Assembly (NCBI RefSeq): GCF_036785885.1
Contig: NC_092312.1
Coordinates: 10,868,001 to 10,932,000 of the forward strand
Reading direction: 5' to 3'
DNA length: 64,000 nt
Source of the DNA: Coffea arabica
Lineage: Eukaryota > Streptophyta > Magnoliopsida > Gentianales > Rubiaceae
Below, piece by piece: positions 45,114 to 58,746 of this stretch; positions within the stretch are counted from its first letter, which is position 1, and every line of letters starts with the position of its first letter. The notes under the pieces are model-generated. The model had not been told where the DNA came from, searched no databases, and saw nothing but the letters and a program-made list of their open reading frames with translations. Made by a program: the position numbers and the translations under genes.

Positions 45114-47322
45114 CTAAATATACCTAGGGCGAGTGCCCAAACGTCTCTTATTATTGCTCTCGGAGACCTCAAAGCGGCAATTTTGTTTTGACATCCACTC
45201 CAAAAGTGTTTTTTCTTCGGGAGTTCGCATTATATTTCCGCAAGTGTTTAAGATCACAACCGCCAGAGAAGGTGCATTGTCTACTATAATCTTGAGGAGC
45301 CGAAATTCTAACTCACGAAATTTGAAGTTCCCTATCCTCAGTTCCTTCAAGAATTGGAATGATGGGCAGCAATGTTCAAAGCTATCCTTTACAATTAACT
45401 TCCAGAAGAGCCCTTCTTCGAAAGGATAATCACCCAGCTGCATTGGAGGTGGGGAAAAGTCATTACACAGAATCAAAGCAAATGGAGGAAAATTCATGTA
45501 GTAGGAATTCGAGTAGTGACTATTGTAGAGGCAGCAAATCTAGCTGCGACATGTGTTGTGCCGAATAAGCCTGTTCGGTAAAGATACTGAACAAAGCACT
45601 GGGATCAGAAGGGATAACTTCGAATTTGTGGGGATACACCTTAGAGATGAACATAATCCCTTCTGCATATAATCCGTAACTGCCATATAAACCTTGTAAT
45701 TATCTGGTAGAATATTATCATTAACAGAAAGATAATTCCTACCTCTTCAGCTTATCTTATAACACTTCTAAATATAACAGGTTTGTTCATACAAAAGGTA
45801 CGACAATTATATATTATATCAATTTTCCTACATTATTCTCAGAAAACTCCTCATTGACTTGTGAGCGTCGGAGTTAGTCCCGTATTTATCTTTGTGTAGG
45901 TTATTCCGATACAGCAGTACTCATGGCATCCTAACTCGGTTCGGCTTAGGTGATTTTTTGTACTTTCAACTATGCAATTTACGGGTGCAATAAAATATTA
46001 TGTATGATTCTGTACAGAAAATATGTGCCACAGTTTTAATCTGTTGTGTATCATTGTTAATATTTAATAATCCATATGACCACACGTAATTGGCACGGTT
46101 TCAAATCCAACAAGATTAGCAGAATAATGTTGAATAGTCTTACATCAATGTGTATCTTCTCGATCAGTGGACATTTCATGAGGAAAACAACGATGTCGCA
46201 AGGGTTAACAAAAGTTGTCCGCCCACGATAGCTCGATCCTCCAAGGAACAAGGTAAGTTTCCTCAGCCTCATAAGGCAGAACTGGAATTCTTTGTACTTA
46301 AAATCTTTCAACCTGGGAGATAGCCCCTGAATGAGATAAAAATCACAATAACTTTAGCATTTTAATTTGTTGCAATACCTCAAAATAGACATATGATAGT
46401 AAGAATAGAACTGGACGATTATTACCTCAAGGATGGAACTGCAAATGGTGAGGTCAGTGCAAAAGCTGACAGACATGATGATTTGCTCAACTTCATCAAG
46501 TTGACGCATCCTATTTGGTCTGAAGTCGAAAGCAGCCACATCCAGCGAAGGGAAAGAGCAGCTGAAAGTGAACTTGCAAATGTCTCCATTGTAATGCAAT
46601 GACTTCAGAGTTGGAGCATTGATAAAAATGGAGAGAATATTCCTAAACCCTTCCACTTTCAGTGATTTAAAATGCTTCAAATATCCAGCGGAAATTCTGA
46701 GTCGAGGATCATTGTTGCAGTTCACAAACTCCAGATTCTCAAGTAGCAAACAGCCGTTGAAAATTGTCTCCGTGAACTTGTTCCCGAGACGAACATTTTT
46801 AAGAACAAGAGTTTTCAGAAATCGCAAGCCATTGAGCTCCGTGGCAAACCCAACAAGACAGTTATTCAGCTCCAATGCTCTTATAGGTGTAGCATCTATA
46901 AGGTCAGAGCTAAAGGGATAAGGTTGATGCGCACCTCTGAAGTCCAAACGGAGCTCTTCAACCCCCTTCGCGACCGCTGTCTGAATCCAACCGTTCACTC
47001 GATTCTCCTGACCGGTTGGATCAAAAGTCAGGACCAATCTCTCTACTTTTGGCCCCCAATGTTGGTCCAAAACACGGTCGACGAGACTAGCATATGCATC
47101 TCTAGGAAATCTCTGTTTGTTTACCACGAAACACAGGTTACGATTAAGCTTCCAGGAGTTGATAAACCTCTTCGAAAGAAGTGCAGCCCTTGTGCATTCT
47201 TTGAGAGGGAAGTGCGATATGATCTTTTCGATCAGTTCATCAGGGAAGTTTTTAAGAGTTGAGGGATAAGTTTTTCCATCTCTTGTAATCATGGCTTTCT
47301 TGCTCTCCCTGGGAGAAGCCAT
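45114..47322 (-). CDS. F-box/LRR-repeat protein
   Basis: Three exons on the minus strand: 46426-47322, 46144-46326 and 45114-45437. GT-AG introns fall in phase 0 and the product is 467 aa. The N-terminal F-box (about residues 22-58; TLKNFPDELIEKIISHFPLK then CTRAALLSKRFINSW) would bind SKP1 in an SCF ubiquitin ligase. The body has degenerate leucine-rich segments such as PIRALELNNCLVGF, LRFLKTLVLKNVRL, CLLLENLEFVNC and APTLKSLHYNGD. The C-terminal exon has FLKELRIGNFKFRELEFRLL and an end like FBD-type F-box proteins (NAPSLAVVILNT). The substrate is unknown. The ATG at 47322 is the first in frame, 81 bp below a TATA box. Three relics of its last exons lie in the array downstream. Confidence 0.9.
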
Positions 47323-47402
47323 GAGAAGGGATGAAATCAGTTAACTCACTCTCTCTTTGGTGGGCTAAAGGATGGGTGAAGAAATACCAAGTAGATGGCA
47401 CA

Positions 47403-47410
47403 CTTTTATA
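47403..47410 (-). promoter_or_regulatory. TATA box of the F-box/LRR gene
   Basis: The minus strand reads TATAAAAG, about 80 bp upstream of the start codon, leaving a short leader. Confidence 0.65.
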
Positions 47411-48397
47411 CAGACTCCAAGGGTGGTTGGTGAAGAATCTGTATGATTTAGGGCATTTTAAGAGTAATTACTTACCCATCTTGTAAGATTTAATTCATAA
47501 TAACAATCATTGCATGAATATGCAACAATGCATGTAACCGTTGCACTGTTCCAAACTCTGCAAATCAATGTTATAGACAGGGTGCAGGGTCAATTGATTG
47601 TTCAAGGTGCAAATGGCTCCTAATGTCTATTACTTGTTTGATAGGTTTTTGTCACTCACCATTCTCGGCTTGGGGTTTTGAATGTAGAGGATAAGATGCA
47701 AATCATTAGCGGCAGAAAAGGTAATGAAAAACGGCACCTGACTAGAGATTTGTGTTGTTGCACTCAGCATGCACAAATGATTCTGTTTTAACGTGGCCTT
47801 TGAAAGGATCAACTTGGATATTTGGATATCGTCCCTGTTGGGAATAATCTATGGTTGTTCACATTAGAAGTTCATGTTTGTTTTGTTAAAACCCTTTTTA
47901 TCAGTTTACCATATTTTTAAAGTTGAAAGAATTAGTAACTCCTTAAATTCCTAACACTCATCCGGGGAAAAAGAAAAAAACAGAAAGAAGGGAAACATAT
48001 GATACGAGGTTCCAATATCAAATTCAGTCCAAAAATAAAATAAAATAGTACACAATGTCCCACAGTGGCCGAAATATTTTTTGCAATGCAACAGCAGAAA
48101 CAAAAAATAATTATTAAAGGGGAAAAAACAGCCCACCAGATACTATGCAGATTATTAGTTTTCACGAAAATTGAACTGTGAGGGAAAAATCTGCTTCTCA
48201 CTAGTACCCGTTGCAGTCATGTCAACCATTGACAGTATCCCCAAATCAAAAAACTAGAGCTATGATCAGTTGTGTCGGTACTAAAGTGACCTCCTAATAC
48301 TATACTGCTGTACATTGTCATTTCGAGAGTGGCGTCTGAGGTATCTGACGGCTAAAATTTGCGGTTGCCGTTGCTACGTAAAAGACACTGCATACAA
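47411..48397. other. Intergenic region between F-box/LRR and WD40 genes
   Basis: Promoter of the F-box/LRR gene on its left and 3' UTR of the WD40 gene on its right. The small open frames here carry no recognised motif. Confidence 0.55.
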
Positions 48398-51300
48398 TCA
48401 AGAGTCGTTGAGGTTGTTATTGTCAATTTCGTCATTCAGCTCCCCAAAACTTGCTGCTGAAACATCATCACTGTTTGTGAAAGAAAAGCTCCATATGGAG
48501 ACACAATTTTCATCACCTAAACAGGGAAAAATTAGCAACTACATTAGTAGGATCAGCGCATAACACCAACCGTGCGTGCAACCTTTAGGCTTTAGTACCA
48601 ACAAACTGGGGTCGAAATACAAATCAGGCAGGTAGGTAGAATGTTAAAACCAGAATGCCATTCCCTCCACTATATTACCAAACATCCTTTTATTTATTTA
48701 TTTGTAAGAAATTGTGTGATTATAACAAATTGTAAACTTCAAAACTGATGTACTACAACATAATACAGGAATTTTAGAGTCAAAAAATTATCCAAGGATC
48801 AAACCAAAGAAAATATTGCCAACAGTAAAATGAACTATGTCAGAGTCAGAAAACTTACTACCAAGGATCACATCCTCGGAAGAATCATCAAAACATCCGT
48901 ATCTCCGGTGCCCGGAAGATGAAGCAGCCATTGGCAAAAATGGATGGAAAGCGAAACCATTCACAGTATCTGCAACACCAAATAACAATATTAGTAACAG
49001 TTATAGTAGAAATAAAAATAATAAGACCAATAATATTGATGACAGTGAAAGAATAAAGGAACTACATATCAAAGTTAAGCTGCTAATGAAAAATCAAGAA
49101 ATTTTAATACCTAATGCTGCTTGAAAACTTGATACCCACTGGCCATTTTGTAGATTATACACATGAACCAAGCCATCCTAGGATAGTGATCAGAATATTA
49201 AATTATTCCGCATTGTACTGCATGGTCACTTGCTGTAGATATGTAGAATTAAGCTAGAATGATACCTGACCACCAGTTGCAAGATGTTGGCCCATAGGCT
49301 CAATATCAAAATGTATCCGCTGATTGGTAGTTTCAGTTGATCTATACAGCCTGCTCACAGAGACAAAGAGGATAAAGTTTAACACCTTAATCTCCTTCAA
49401 ATTTAACAAAATTCCTAGAAATTTACTGCCAAAGTGCTAAACAGTCATGTGCAGGAAGAAACACATGCACAACGTTCCAAAGCAATAAAATGGTAAAGCA
49501 GCACGTGGAAATGAGGCATGAATGCAAAAACCAGATGGAACTTCAATGTGAATATATTTCCTTATAAGTAAATTCCATAATCTGCTACCAGAATGGTTTT
49601 ATCAGTGAGAATGACCATATAATTTTGATCAATAATGATTCATAAAGAAAAGGAATTAATTTCTGAAGGATTCACTACCGAATATTCTAGAACTTGTGTA
49701 ATGAAAGCATGAAAATTGACTGTCAATGTTGGGCATGCAAATCAGGGCATGCAAATTTTGATTTGCATGCATATGCACTTGGATTGTCTCATGAATGCCT
49801 CATCTGACACCTAACAGCTAAACATCAAATATTAGCAGAAAACCTCAACTGGTTGTGTTAATTTGTGGACAATACTAGTATGATCCACGAAGTTTACCAT
49901 ACAGCATTCTACTGGTTCAGAAGGTGGGAAAGAAAGGAATCATGTAAACTATCATGGTCAGAAATAAATGCAACCAATAAGAAGGTGAGAAGGATATGAT
50001 CATTAAAACTCATGCAAACAAATCAATTCCAAAACCACCCCTGAAGAAAACAGAAAAGGCATAGCAAATCAGAGTACTAGACTCATAAGGTTCAATATCG
50101 ACAGATGATGTGATGAAACTAAACACCAGGTATCTAAAATTGTCTCAACAAAAAGAGAACAAAAAAGCATATTACAGGGATATGGATCTCATGTAATTTT
50201 CTTACAAGAAGTTAGAGGTTGTATAAAAAGCCATTTGGCAATCTCATGTGCCACTAATAACGAAAAAGAAAAGAGGAGCAAATCAGACATAAGGACTCAA
50301 ATCCCATATCAAGATAAAAATTTATAATATGACAGTTAAGGCAGTGGTAAATCCAAAAATTGCATTATAGTTAAGATACACTAATAATAAGAAGAGATAA
50401 GCAGGAAAAAAAAAAAACTTTCAATCAATAGAACAGCCAGTATCATCTGTGGAATGTACAACATAAGCATACACACCTCAGTTAATACCTCCAGTAAAGA
50501 GCAGAAACTTCCTTCCTTCACTGATAGAATTGCAAGACATGCCAGCATTTTATAGTTTTTGAATTTGAAATTTCATGGATGGAAAGATGAGCCAATATAA
50601 ACCAGCTAGTATCTTAAGAAGTACTGATTACTAAATAGAAACTCGTTCTTTTCTCTTAGCACCACTTTTCAGCATGACATAGGTAATGAATCCCACCAAT
50701 ATCATAATAGGAACTCTTAGGCTTGTTTATCACTAAGAACATATCACTTACTTGTAAACAATTTCAACAGCCTTGCGGATATCCCAGCACAGTACATAAG
50801 GATCCTACAATACATGTAAGAACTTTTTAGCAGATACTTTTTAACTTACCATTATAATGCATCCTTAAACTCTTATATATAGAGAAACACAACAGGTACA
50901 AGAGACCACAGAAATTAACACATAAAGCAGTGGAATTAAACTGTAAGAAACCTCTATATAATAGCAGAAAACGAGTATTTTTACCCAAAACAAACCTAAC
51001 GATTCCACAACATAATTTTCACCGAAGGGCTTACTCAAAGTTCACAACTGAACATGATGCAGTGGAGATACATTTTTAAGCAGATACTTTCAAAGTTATG
51101 TCTTTATTGCAACAAAAGAAAATTTCGAGTTTGCAGGGGACCGCACTTGTACTAATTTTATGACTGGTGTTTCCCATAAAGATCATCATCCTCCAACCAA
51201 GATTTTAAAAGGTCCATAATCACATTGGAAACTCAAGAATATGTCTTTTACACAAGAAAAGGCATTTTCCTCCTATCTTAAGCTGTAGCTTACTCTTTTC

Positions 51301-54300
51301 TCATGGAGAAAAATAAGTTATCCTCTCCTATTCTTCGTGAAAGGATGTTTAGTATAAGAGCATGAGATGTCCTTAATCATCATGCATCAAAATATGTCGA
51401 AGACAGTTGCTTTTGCAAATGTAGTTGTATTAATGAAAGTGCTACAACCTGTATCATGGGAATATCGAGGAAAGAAATAGTTCTTCAGAGATAAGGCTCG
51501 TTTCCCTTTTCTTGTGAATACAATAAAGTTAGCGTTGAATGTCAACAAAGTATGCACACCACCCTGATATAGACAAGATTCCTTTATTTGACATTAATGA
51601 CAGCGCTGATGCCTGTAGCATTGGACATCAAGACAGGAAATTATTGTTCAAAGAAAAAGCTCTTTTACTTTTCACTCAATCAAGTCAGCCTAAATCACAA
51701 CAGTATGCACACTACTCTGATAGACAAATTCCTTTTATTTCACTACTTCTCTACTTTATCGTTTTTCTTTAGTCTTTTTTTGCTCATTTCTTCTTGCAAT
51801 GTTAGAGATTTCTCATAATCAATTTTACAATGTTAGAGATTTCTCATAATCAATTGCAAAACTCGCTCATCCACATTACTCCACTAGTAAAAGAGTAACA
51901 CCAATTATTTCTCCTGAAAAAGAAGCTAAAACATGAATATGCATTAATTCTCTTAATCAAACTGTACACAATCCAAGTATATACTAAAAGAAAAAACAAC
52001 AAATGTAGAAACATACCCTTCGCCCTCCGGTATACAAGTAGTTTCCATCTTTTGAAAACTGCACCTGACAAGGTTAAAAAAAAAAATGAAGAGTCATACA
52101 GCAAACACTGCAGAAAGTTCAACAGAGAATAACTAGATATTCCAACTTACATGTGTGACGCCACCTTCTTGGCCATGCAGGACATATAGCAACTCCATAT
52201 TATCTTCTCTATATATTGCAGTAGTTTGATCATATGACCCTGTAGCTAGCATTCCTGAATTACTTGAACAAAAAGCAATTGAGGATATTATACCTGGAAA
52301 AAAAAAAAGGAATTAGCTCATGTCAACTTTCCAGGAATCTTAATGAATACAGCGTATTGATTGAAAGTTCCAGAAAAATGGAAAAGCTCATTTGAGATTT
52401 TAGTTTTCAAAAACTCATGCACCAAATTTGACTGATTAAATGCACATTTCCTAGCATATTTCTTAAATCATTCCTCAGCAGCCAGTCTCGTAAAGTGCAA
52501 AAACAGTGGAACATGCTTTCTTCTATTGCAAGGCCAGTGAGCAGATTTGGAAAACTTTCCTATCAAATGAAATGGACTAGAGCAACTGAGAGGGAACTTT
52601 TGCTCGTGGTGGGCGAGCTTACAACAGGCTAGAGAGAGTAGATGGCAAAGTTCACATTGAAATGACGGCCAACCTACTTTGGTATGTTTGGGAGGCCAGG
52701 AATAATTGGAACTTTAACCTGCTCAAGCAGGAGGGCCATTGGATCTCCCAACATGGTATGGAGGATTGGTTTGAGTTTAAAGAGGCAAACTTCCTAAGTA
52801 TCTACGAAGGAGAGGTGAAAAATGATAAGCTCAATAGACATGCCAAGATTGCATAGCTCCACTGTCCACACTCATCCATCATCCACACAGATGCAGCTTC
52901 GGACTCTTAGAGGGACAAATATGGTATTGGGTATAGCGGTCAAAGACAATGGGGGCAGATTAATCACTCCATGGTCAATTCCAACCCCATTAAAAGGAGA
53001 TGCTGCAATATTGGAAGCTCATGCTATTGGAATTGCCTTGCTTAAAGCACTAGAGGAAAACTAGACGTCCATCTTGATACTTTCTGACTGCAAAGTTCTG
53101 GTTCACAAACTGAATCATGGTAGTGAGGACCTGTCTGACATCAATATTATTTTAAAAGGATATCAGGGCCTTGAGTAGATCATTTTGGTGTTGTATTTTC
53201 TTCTTTGTTAAGCGAGAAGTCAACATGTGTAGTCATGGTTTGGCAAAATTTACCACTAACCTCATTAATGAAACTAGGTGGAAGGATAGTTTCCCTGTGT
53301 GGACTTTGAAAGCTGCACAAAGTGATTATCTGGCAGCTGCCAGTTAGTTTGTATATAACTTTGTATGTATCAAAGATTATGGGTTATATAAAAGAATGAC
53401 TTTTGCCAAAAAAAAAAAAAAAGGCTAGGTTTCTGGATCCTTTATGGACATAAACTTTATGTTAATCTACGGGCTTGCCCAAGAGGAAAAAAAATTAAGA
53501 AAGAAGATATGCTTCACTTTAGTGTGTTGTCATTCATCAATTGTATACACTAATAAACATTACCTGACTGTCCTTCTTTATTTCCTTGAAGAGTTGAAAG
53601 CTGTTTAAAATCTCTTCCAGGGCGATGAACATCAAATATTCTAATAAACTTGTTATATCCAGCAAATATCCTGAGATAAAAAACCTCAATTAATTTTATC
53701 AAAAATATTACATCATATGACTGACTCCTGGACATTGCATCATGCTGAAGAGGATAAATGCTAATCAGATACTTTTGAGGAAAGTGAAGGATGGTGGTCC
53801 AATACAAGGAAAAGAATTGCCACATATAGTCACTACTATTTAGACATGTCTCTTGATGTGTTTGCTGGAAACCATTTATAACTTTGTAAATTGTTCAGAT
53901 AAAATGACATTTTGACTGCTGAATAGATAGCACCTTTTTTTTTACTCTGTTCAGTTTTGATAGGTGGAACTATCAGATATTCAATCAACCAGTCTTCTCT
54001 ATATACTGCTTATTCAAGAGAAACTGTTAGACAAGCATGACAACTTTAAACAATTTAGCTACTGCAAATTGGTAAATTTTTTCTTGGTGTTCGATGTGTG
54101 CAACTAATCTCATTCCCTTTAAAGACGAGTAATGCAGGACAATGCACCAACCAGTAAAAAAATGGGATCCAAGAGCAATAAATAGCAGGATAACCATTTT
54201 TCTGAATAAAGAGTATTTTTTCCAGAACATTAAAAAATGTGACATAATCTACCTAGCTCGGACTGCAGACATTCATTGAGTAATGTGAATACTCGCAAAA

Positions 54301-56785
54301 AAGGCAGATGGTCAAAAACAGGAATGAATGGCATCTTTAACTGTCGGTTTAAAAAAAATTCTTACTTAGTTCCAGCAAGGTTAAAGGCAACTGAAAAGGC
54401 AGTAAAGACGGGCAATGCACCAACAAGTAAAAAATAGGACCCAAGAGCAACAAATAGCAGGATAACCATTTATCTAAATAAAGAGTTTTTCCCAGAACAT
54501 TCAGAAATGTGACATAATCTACCCAGCTCTGACCACAGACATTCATTGAGCAATGTGAATACTTGCAAAAAAGGGAGATGGTCAAAAACAGAAATGAATG
54601 GCATCTTTAACTATCGGTTTTAAAAAAAATTCTTACTTAGTTCCAGCAGGGTTAAAGGCAACTGAGAAGGCAGCAGAAATCTCATCCATAGCATCATATG
54701 CACGGTATGTACAACGAAGCTGCAATTTCAGTTAAAACAATCAGACTGTAATTAATCTTGAAAAGTAGATACAGCTGATGCAACAGCACAAAAGACATCC
54801 ACAATCACAGGATTCCAACAAGTATAATGGAGAAAAACTAACTATAAGTGATTGTATACATTAAAACATGATTTGCACCTGTCCTGATGTAGCATCCCAG
54901 AGATGAATAGGATGGTCGCGTGTAGTACTTGCAAATACACAGGTGTCTGGAGCTGAAACACAAACCAGACAAATCCAGTAAAACAGATCAAAATCACATA
55001 AAGAAACAGATCAAATCAGGATTAAAACAGATCAAATCACATCAAGAAACTAACATACTTGAAGCAGACATGTAGGGATACCAACAATAGTCGTATACTG
55101 ATTCTCCCTCCCCAATGACAAGGTTTGCAGGGTATGAATCTGTAATTAATCAGTGATAGGGTAAATGCAAATGTAGCAGAGAATCTAAATGGAAGAGCAT
55201 AGACCAGTGAAAGATACAGAAATGGTACAATTAGGATAAGAAAGTACATAGGAAAGAACGGCTTGCATATGAAAGCCTGTGGGCATTGGAGCAAGTGCAA
55301 GGAAACATTTGGTTGCAAAGCAAGAACAGATATAAGAAACTCAAATCAAGTTACCAGCATCCGAAGCAGAAGAACAAGAGTCCAGATTGCTGCCACTTTC
55401 ATAGTATTGCCTGGTACAACAAAGAACAAAATTCATCAGAACAACTAATAGCACCATCTTCCAGAAAACCAAAACAGATAATATCAACAGTCCAACAAAC
55501 CATATTCACAACCGTCTTGATCCACCAATAACAACAAGCTAAGCTGTTTTCTTTTATTTAAGCTTGATAACCAAATGCTTGATTGTCTCAATGATAATAC
55601 TTTAAAAGTCTTCCCATTTACCAACACCAACAATTAAGACAAAATCTGATAGACACTATGTAATTCGTAAAGCCTGTTCTTTGTTTTGGGTACATGAGTT
55701 TCAGGTAATAGTCAACTTTTACCTATAAACTCTTCAGAATCACTAAATAGAAAAGAACAATCATTTTTTTTTACAGTTATCCTACTCATAGGTGAGAGGA
55801 AAGAAGAAAAAGCTATAAGCAGTAATTCTTTTACACTGTCATATTAATCTCATATAGCTTCTCTTTCAAGTGTGTCAACCTATAGCTACGGCAGATAAAA
55901 CAAAATGAATAAAAATAAAAAGTATAACTTGGTAGACAAATAACATAAGTGCTAAGAATGCAATTCTGTTATATGAACTACTCAACTAAATGCCATCCAT
56001 GCTTTATTTCACATGTCCAGTAAATAGAATATTTTCCCAATACCATAATGCTACTTTTCGTAAGTTTATAGTCTTTCCCCCTTTTTTTAGGAATAATTAA
56101 TTGCATTATTATACGAACATTAAACTGCTATAAGTAATTCAATCACTTAGTTGACTTTCTGGGTGAAAACAATCAGTCTAAGAATTGCATTTTCTCTTAT
56201 TCCGAAGTATCTTTTAAAAGCTAATCACCTTCTCATTGTCATTCTATTATTTTTGGTTAATATAACTTTCGAGTGCAAGAAAAATAAAAGCTTTTTCCGA
56301 AAATGCACGAGTGTGTGTATGTGTGTCTGTGTGTGAGAGAGAGAGAGAGATGAACCTTACAATGGGAATACTCGAAGGGTGTTATCGTCACAGCAGCTGA
56401 GAAAGCAAGAACCATCCGGCGACCTAAGTTCAATGACATATAAAATCAATGAATTGAAAAATCAATCAACAGCAAAAAACGAATTTTCCACACCATATAA
56501 AGGACATTCTCGAAAATAAAAGAACAAAATTGAAGGAGCTTACCATTTGACGGCCTTGAGAAAATTGTTAGGGATGGAAGAATTGGTCCTGAACTGATTG
56601 AAGAAATGGTAAGTCCTGTAGGGAGGTACTTGGAAATTGATTATTGGCCATGAGTAGGAGGATGATTGCTCTTGCTCTTGCTCTTCCTCTTCCACTGGCT
56701 TTTCAGTAATTTCACCGCTTTCTGGGTCGGACGTCGTCAGTCGCTGATTAGCTACAGCTTCAGCTGCTGATGCTTCTTCTCCCAT
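48398..56785 (-). CDS. TCAB1: WRAP53/TCAB1-like WD40 protein
   Basis: Fourteen exons, minus strand: 56544-56785, 56361-56423, 55355-55410, 55059-55139, 54879-54952, 54637-54719, 53564-53670, 52151-52293, 52017-52064, 50752-50804, 49266-49350, 49111-49177, 48859-48969, 48398-48516. All have GT-AG ends with consistent phases; product 443 aa. The acidic N-terminus (EEEEQEQEQSSSYSW) is followed by WD40 repeats typical of telomerase Cajal body protein 1: GESVYDYCWYPYMSAS, CVFASTTRDHPIHLWDATSG, FNPAGTKIFAGYNKFIRIFD, HRPGRDFKQLSTLQGNKEGQ, MLATGSYDQTTAIYREDNME, LATGGQDGLVHVYNLQNGQW and FAFHPFLPMAASSSGHRRYG. The family delivers H/ACA-type and telomerase RNAs to Cajal bodies in animals; the plant role is inferred. 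The C-terminus ends ENCVSIWSFSF plus an acidic tail. Confidence 0.93.
52480..53423 (+). mobile_element. LINE fragment in intron 7 of the WD40 gene
   Basis: Plus-strand decayed ORF2 3' end, antisense to the host gene. Pieces are VEHAFFYCKASEQIWKTFLS (zinc region), TANLLWYVWEARNNWNFNLL, and RNase H remnants GIAVKDNGGRLITPW, DAAILEAHAIGIALLKALEE and SILILSDCKVLVHKLNHG, broken by stops. An A-run at 53409-53422 is the tail. I could not find the target duplication. Confidence 0.8.
54121..54676. repeat. Tandem duplication including the 3' end of exon 6
   Basis: Two units of about 275-283 bp (54121-54403 and 54404-54676) share 'aatagcaggataaccattt', 'gacataatctacc', 'gacattcattgag' and 'gaatgaatggcatctttaac'. 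Each unit ends in 'cttacttagttccagca', which is the exon 6 splice donor and last 40 coding bases. The copy at 54361-54404 is a decoy exon end lying inside intron 6. Confidence 0.85.
56332..56350. repeat. (GA)n run near exon 2 of the WD40 gene
   Basis: About ten GA dinucleotides, following a TG-rich stretch (56310-56332), just beyond the exon 2 donor. Confidence 0.9.
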
Positions 56786-56901
56786 GGAGTCCGGCGTCGA
56801 CCGTTTTTGGCTTGTGTTGCCGCCAAAAACCCCCTGCCCGAATTCCTAGGGGTTCAAGGCATTTATAGAAAAAAAAAAAAAAAAAGAAAATGGTTATGGG
56901 A

Positions 56902-57628
56902 TGGGATAATATCAGAAACCTCCTCTAAAGTTTCTCCTAATATCACTTAGCGCCTACCTCTGAAGTTTTAAAAAATCACTTACCTCCTCCCATAATTGCA
57001 GAATGACTATATTAACCCACATTGGATACACAATTCACATATCAAATAAAATTCACCTTTTTCTCTTTTCCGTTTTTCCAATATTTCCTCTTACTCATTT
57101 TTTGGAGGAATATGCAATTTTTTTATTTGTAGATATAGTATATTAAATTTTATTTATCTTTTTCTTTTTACGATTACAATAAAGTAGGGTATGACTTCTT
57201 TATTTATTTTGAATAAATTTTTATAATGATTTAGTACAACTTAAAGGTTTATGCCACGAGTTGAGAAGATGTTAGGAAAAAAAATAAAGTTCATAAAAAA
57301 TTGGTTTTGAACATATAAAATTGAATTAGTATTAATGCATTTGCTTACAAATATGATTTTTATTTTCTAAAGTATATTTTTATGGACTATAACTTTGTAA
57401 TATGGTGGTACTACTAAAAATTATTTTTTATGTTGTGATTTTTTTTCAAGTATACAAAGTGGTTTAGGAGTATTTTATGTAGTACAATGAGAAAAAGGGA
57501 GTTTAGGATTTTTAAAAATTTTGTTACACAAATAACAAAAGTTAGGGAGGTAAGTGATAATTTTAAAATTTTAGGGGTACTAAATGATATTAAGAGAAAT
57601 GTTAGGGGAGATTTTTGAGATTATCCCA
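56902..57628. mobile_element. MULE-like non-autonomous element
   Basis: The ends TGGGATAATATCAGAAACCT and, reversed, TGGGATAATCTCAAAAATCT open inverted repeats of about 95 bp that also share 'atcacttacctccc'. The interior is AT-rich with no transposase. The target duplication is unclear. It sits just upstream of the WD40 gene start and may affect its promoter. Confidence 0.65.
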
Positions 57629-58746
57629 ATAGTTATTTGGGTAATTTCACACACTTTTTTTTTAAATTTCTTGCCAATCCTGTCATAAAATTTGAACAAC
57701 ATATATTATGTGTCGTTTGATGAGATTAACTTTAAAAAAAAAAATTTTAACTTGTCTAGCAATTGGGATTGGAAAGGTGTGAGTTGGGATGAAAGTGTAA
57801 AGGTAAACATAAAAAAAGTCTAAATTTTAATATCCTTGTGTTTATTACTCTGTGATCAAAATAAAAAGGATGGAGGATAAGTGGGCGACCAGCGTCCTTA
57901 TGATCATCCCACAAGCTTTCTAGGCATTACTGACGGATTACCTCGGTTTTCAAAGTTATACGAAATAATAAAAAAAGAGACAAAAGTAATCAAGATGCAA
58001 AAGCATATTTTTTGTTAAATGTCTGTGAAAATGCATGAATTTGATTTCTTTTTTTTTCACAAATCCCACGTAAATTTCCAAGGATTGTTTCACTTTGTAA
58101 TAATAATTTAGTTTGAATCTCACTTTAAGACAACGGAATAGCTATTCAGACTGTAACTTGCAAAGAATTACTACTGCATAAAATGTTGGTGCTACAATCC
58201 ACAAGAGCATCTGGTCTACAATAGTAATATGTTTGTACAGGTATTTAACTTGGATATGCAAGCATGATAGCGTATGAAACATGCAGTTGTCGAAACCATG
58301 GGTACTTCTTTGGCATGGGTGTCAACATATAGTGCAGCAATTTCTTGAACTAATGTTTTCCATGATCACAGACAATAATACATCCGTATTCCATAATAAT
58401 CATCTTTACTGATTCAAGCAACAGACTGATTCAAAAACAGCCTTGGCCAACGTTTTAGAGTAACGTATAAAATCCCCTTTCCGGCTTTTCAGTTCCATTA
58501 TTCTAATGTAACGAATAACTCTCCCTAGAATGCAAACATAAGTGAAGCAATGGGGGAGAAATTGTTTTGCTTGTTTCTCAAGATATAATCCCTAAAACAG
58601 AAATCCTCCTCGATTATACATGCCCATGTTGCAACACTGAGTGAGTCAAAAAATGCAGTCATCCCTCAAGAGTGACCTGCCCAGCCAATGTTGTCATATG
58701 AAATCATAATGCCACTGTATAATTATCGGCACAAGTAATTGAATCA
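57629..58746. other. Intergenic region downstream of the riboflavin kinase gene
   Basis: AT-rich. The right third is probably the 3' UTR of the FMN hydrolase/riboflavin kinase gene. No other gene is seen. Confidence 0.55.
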
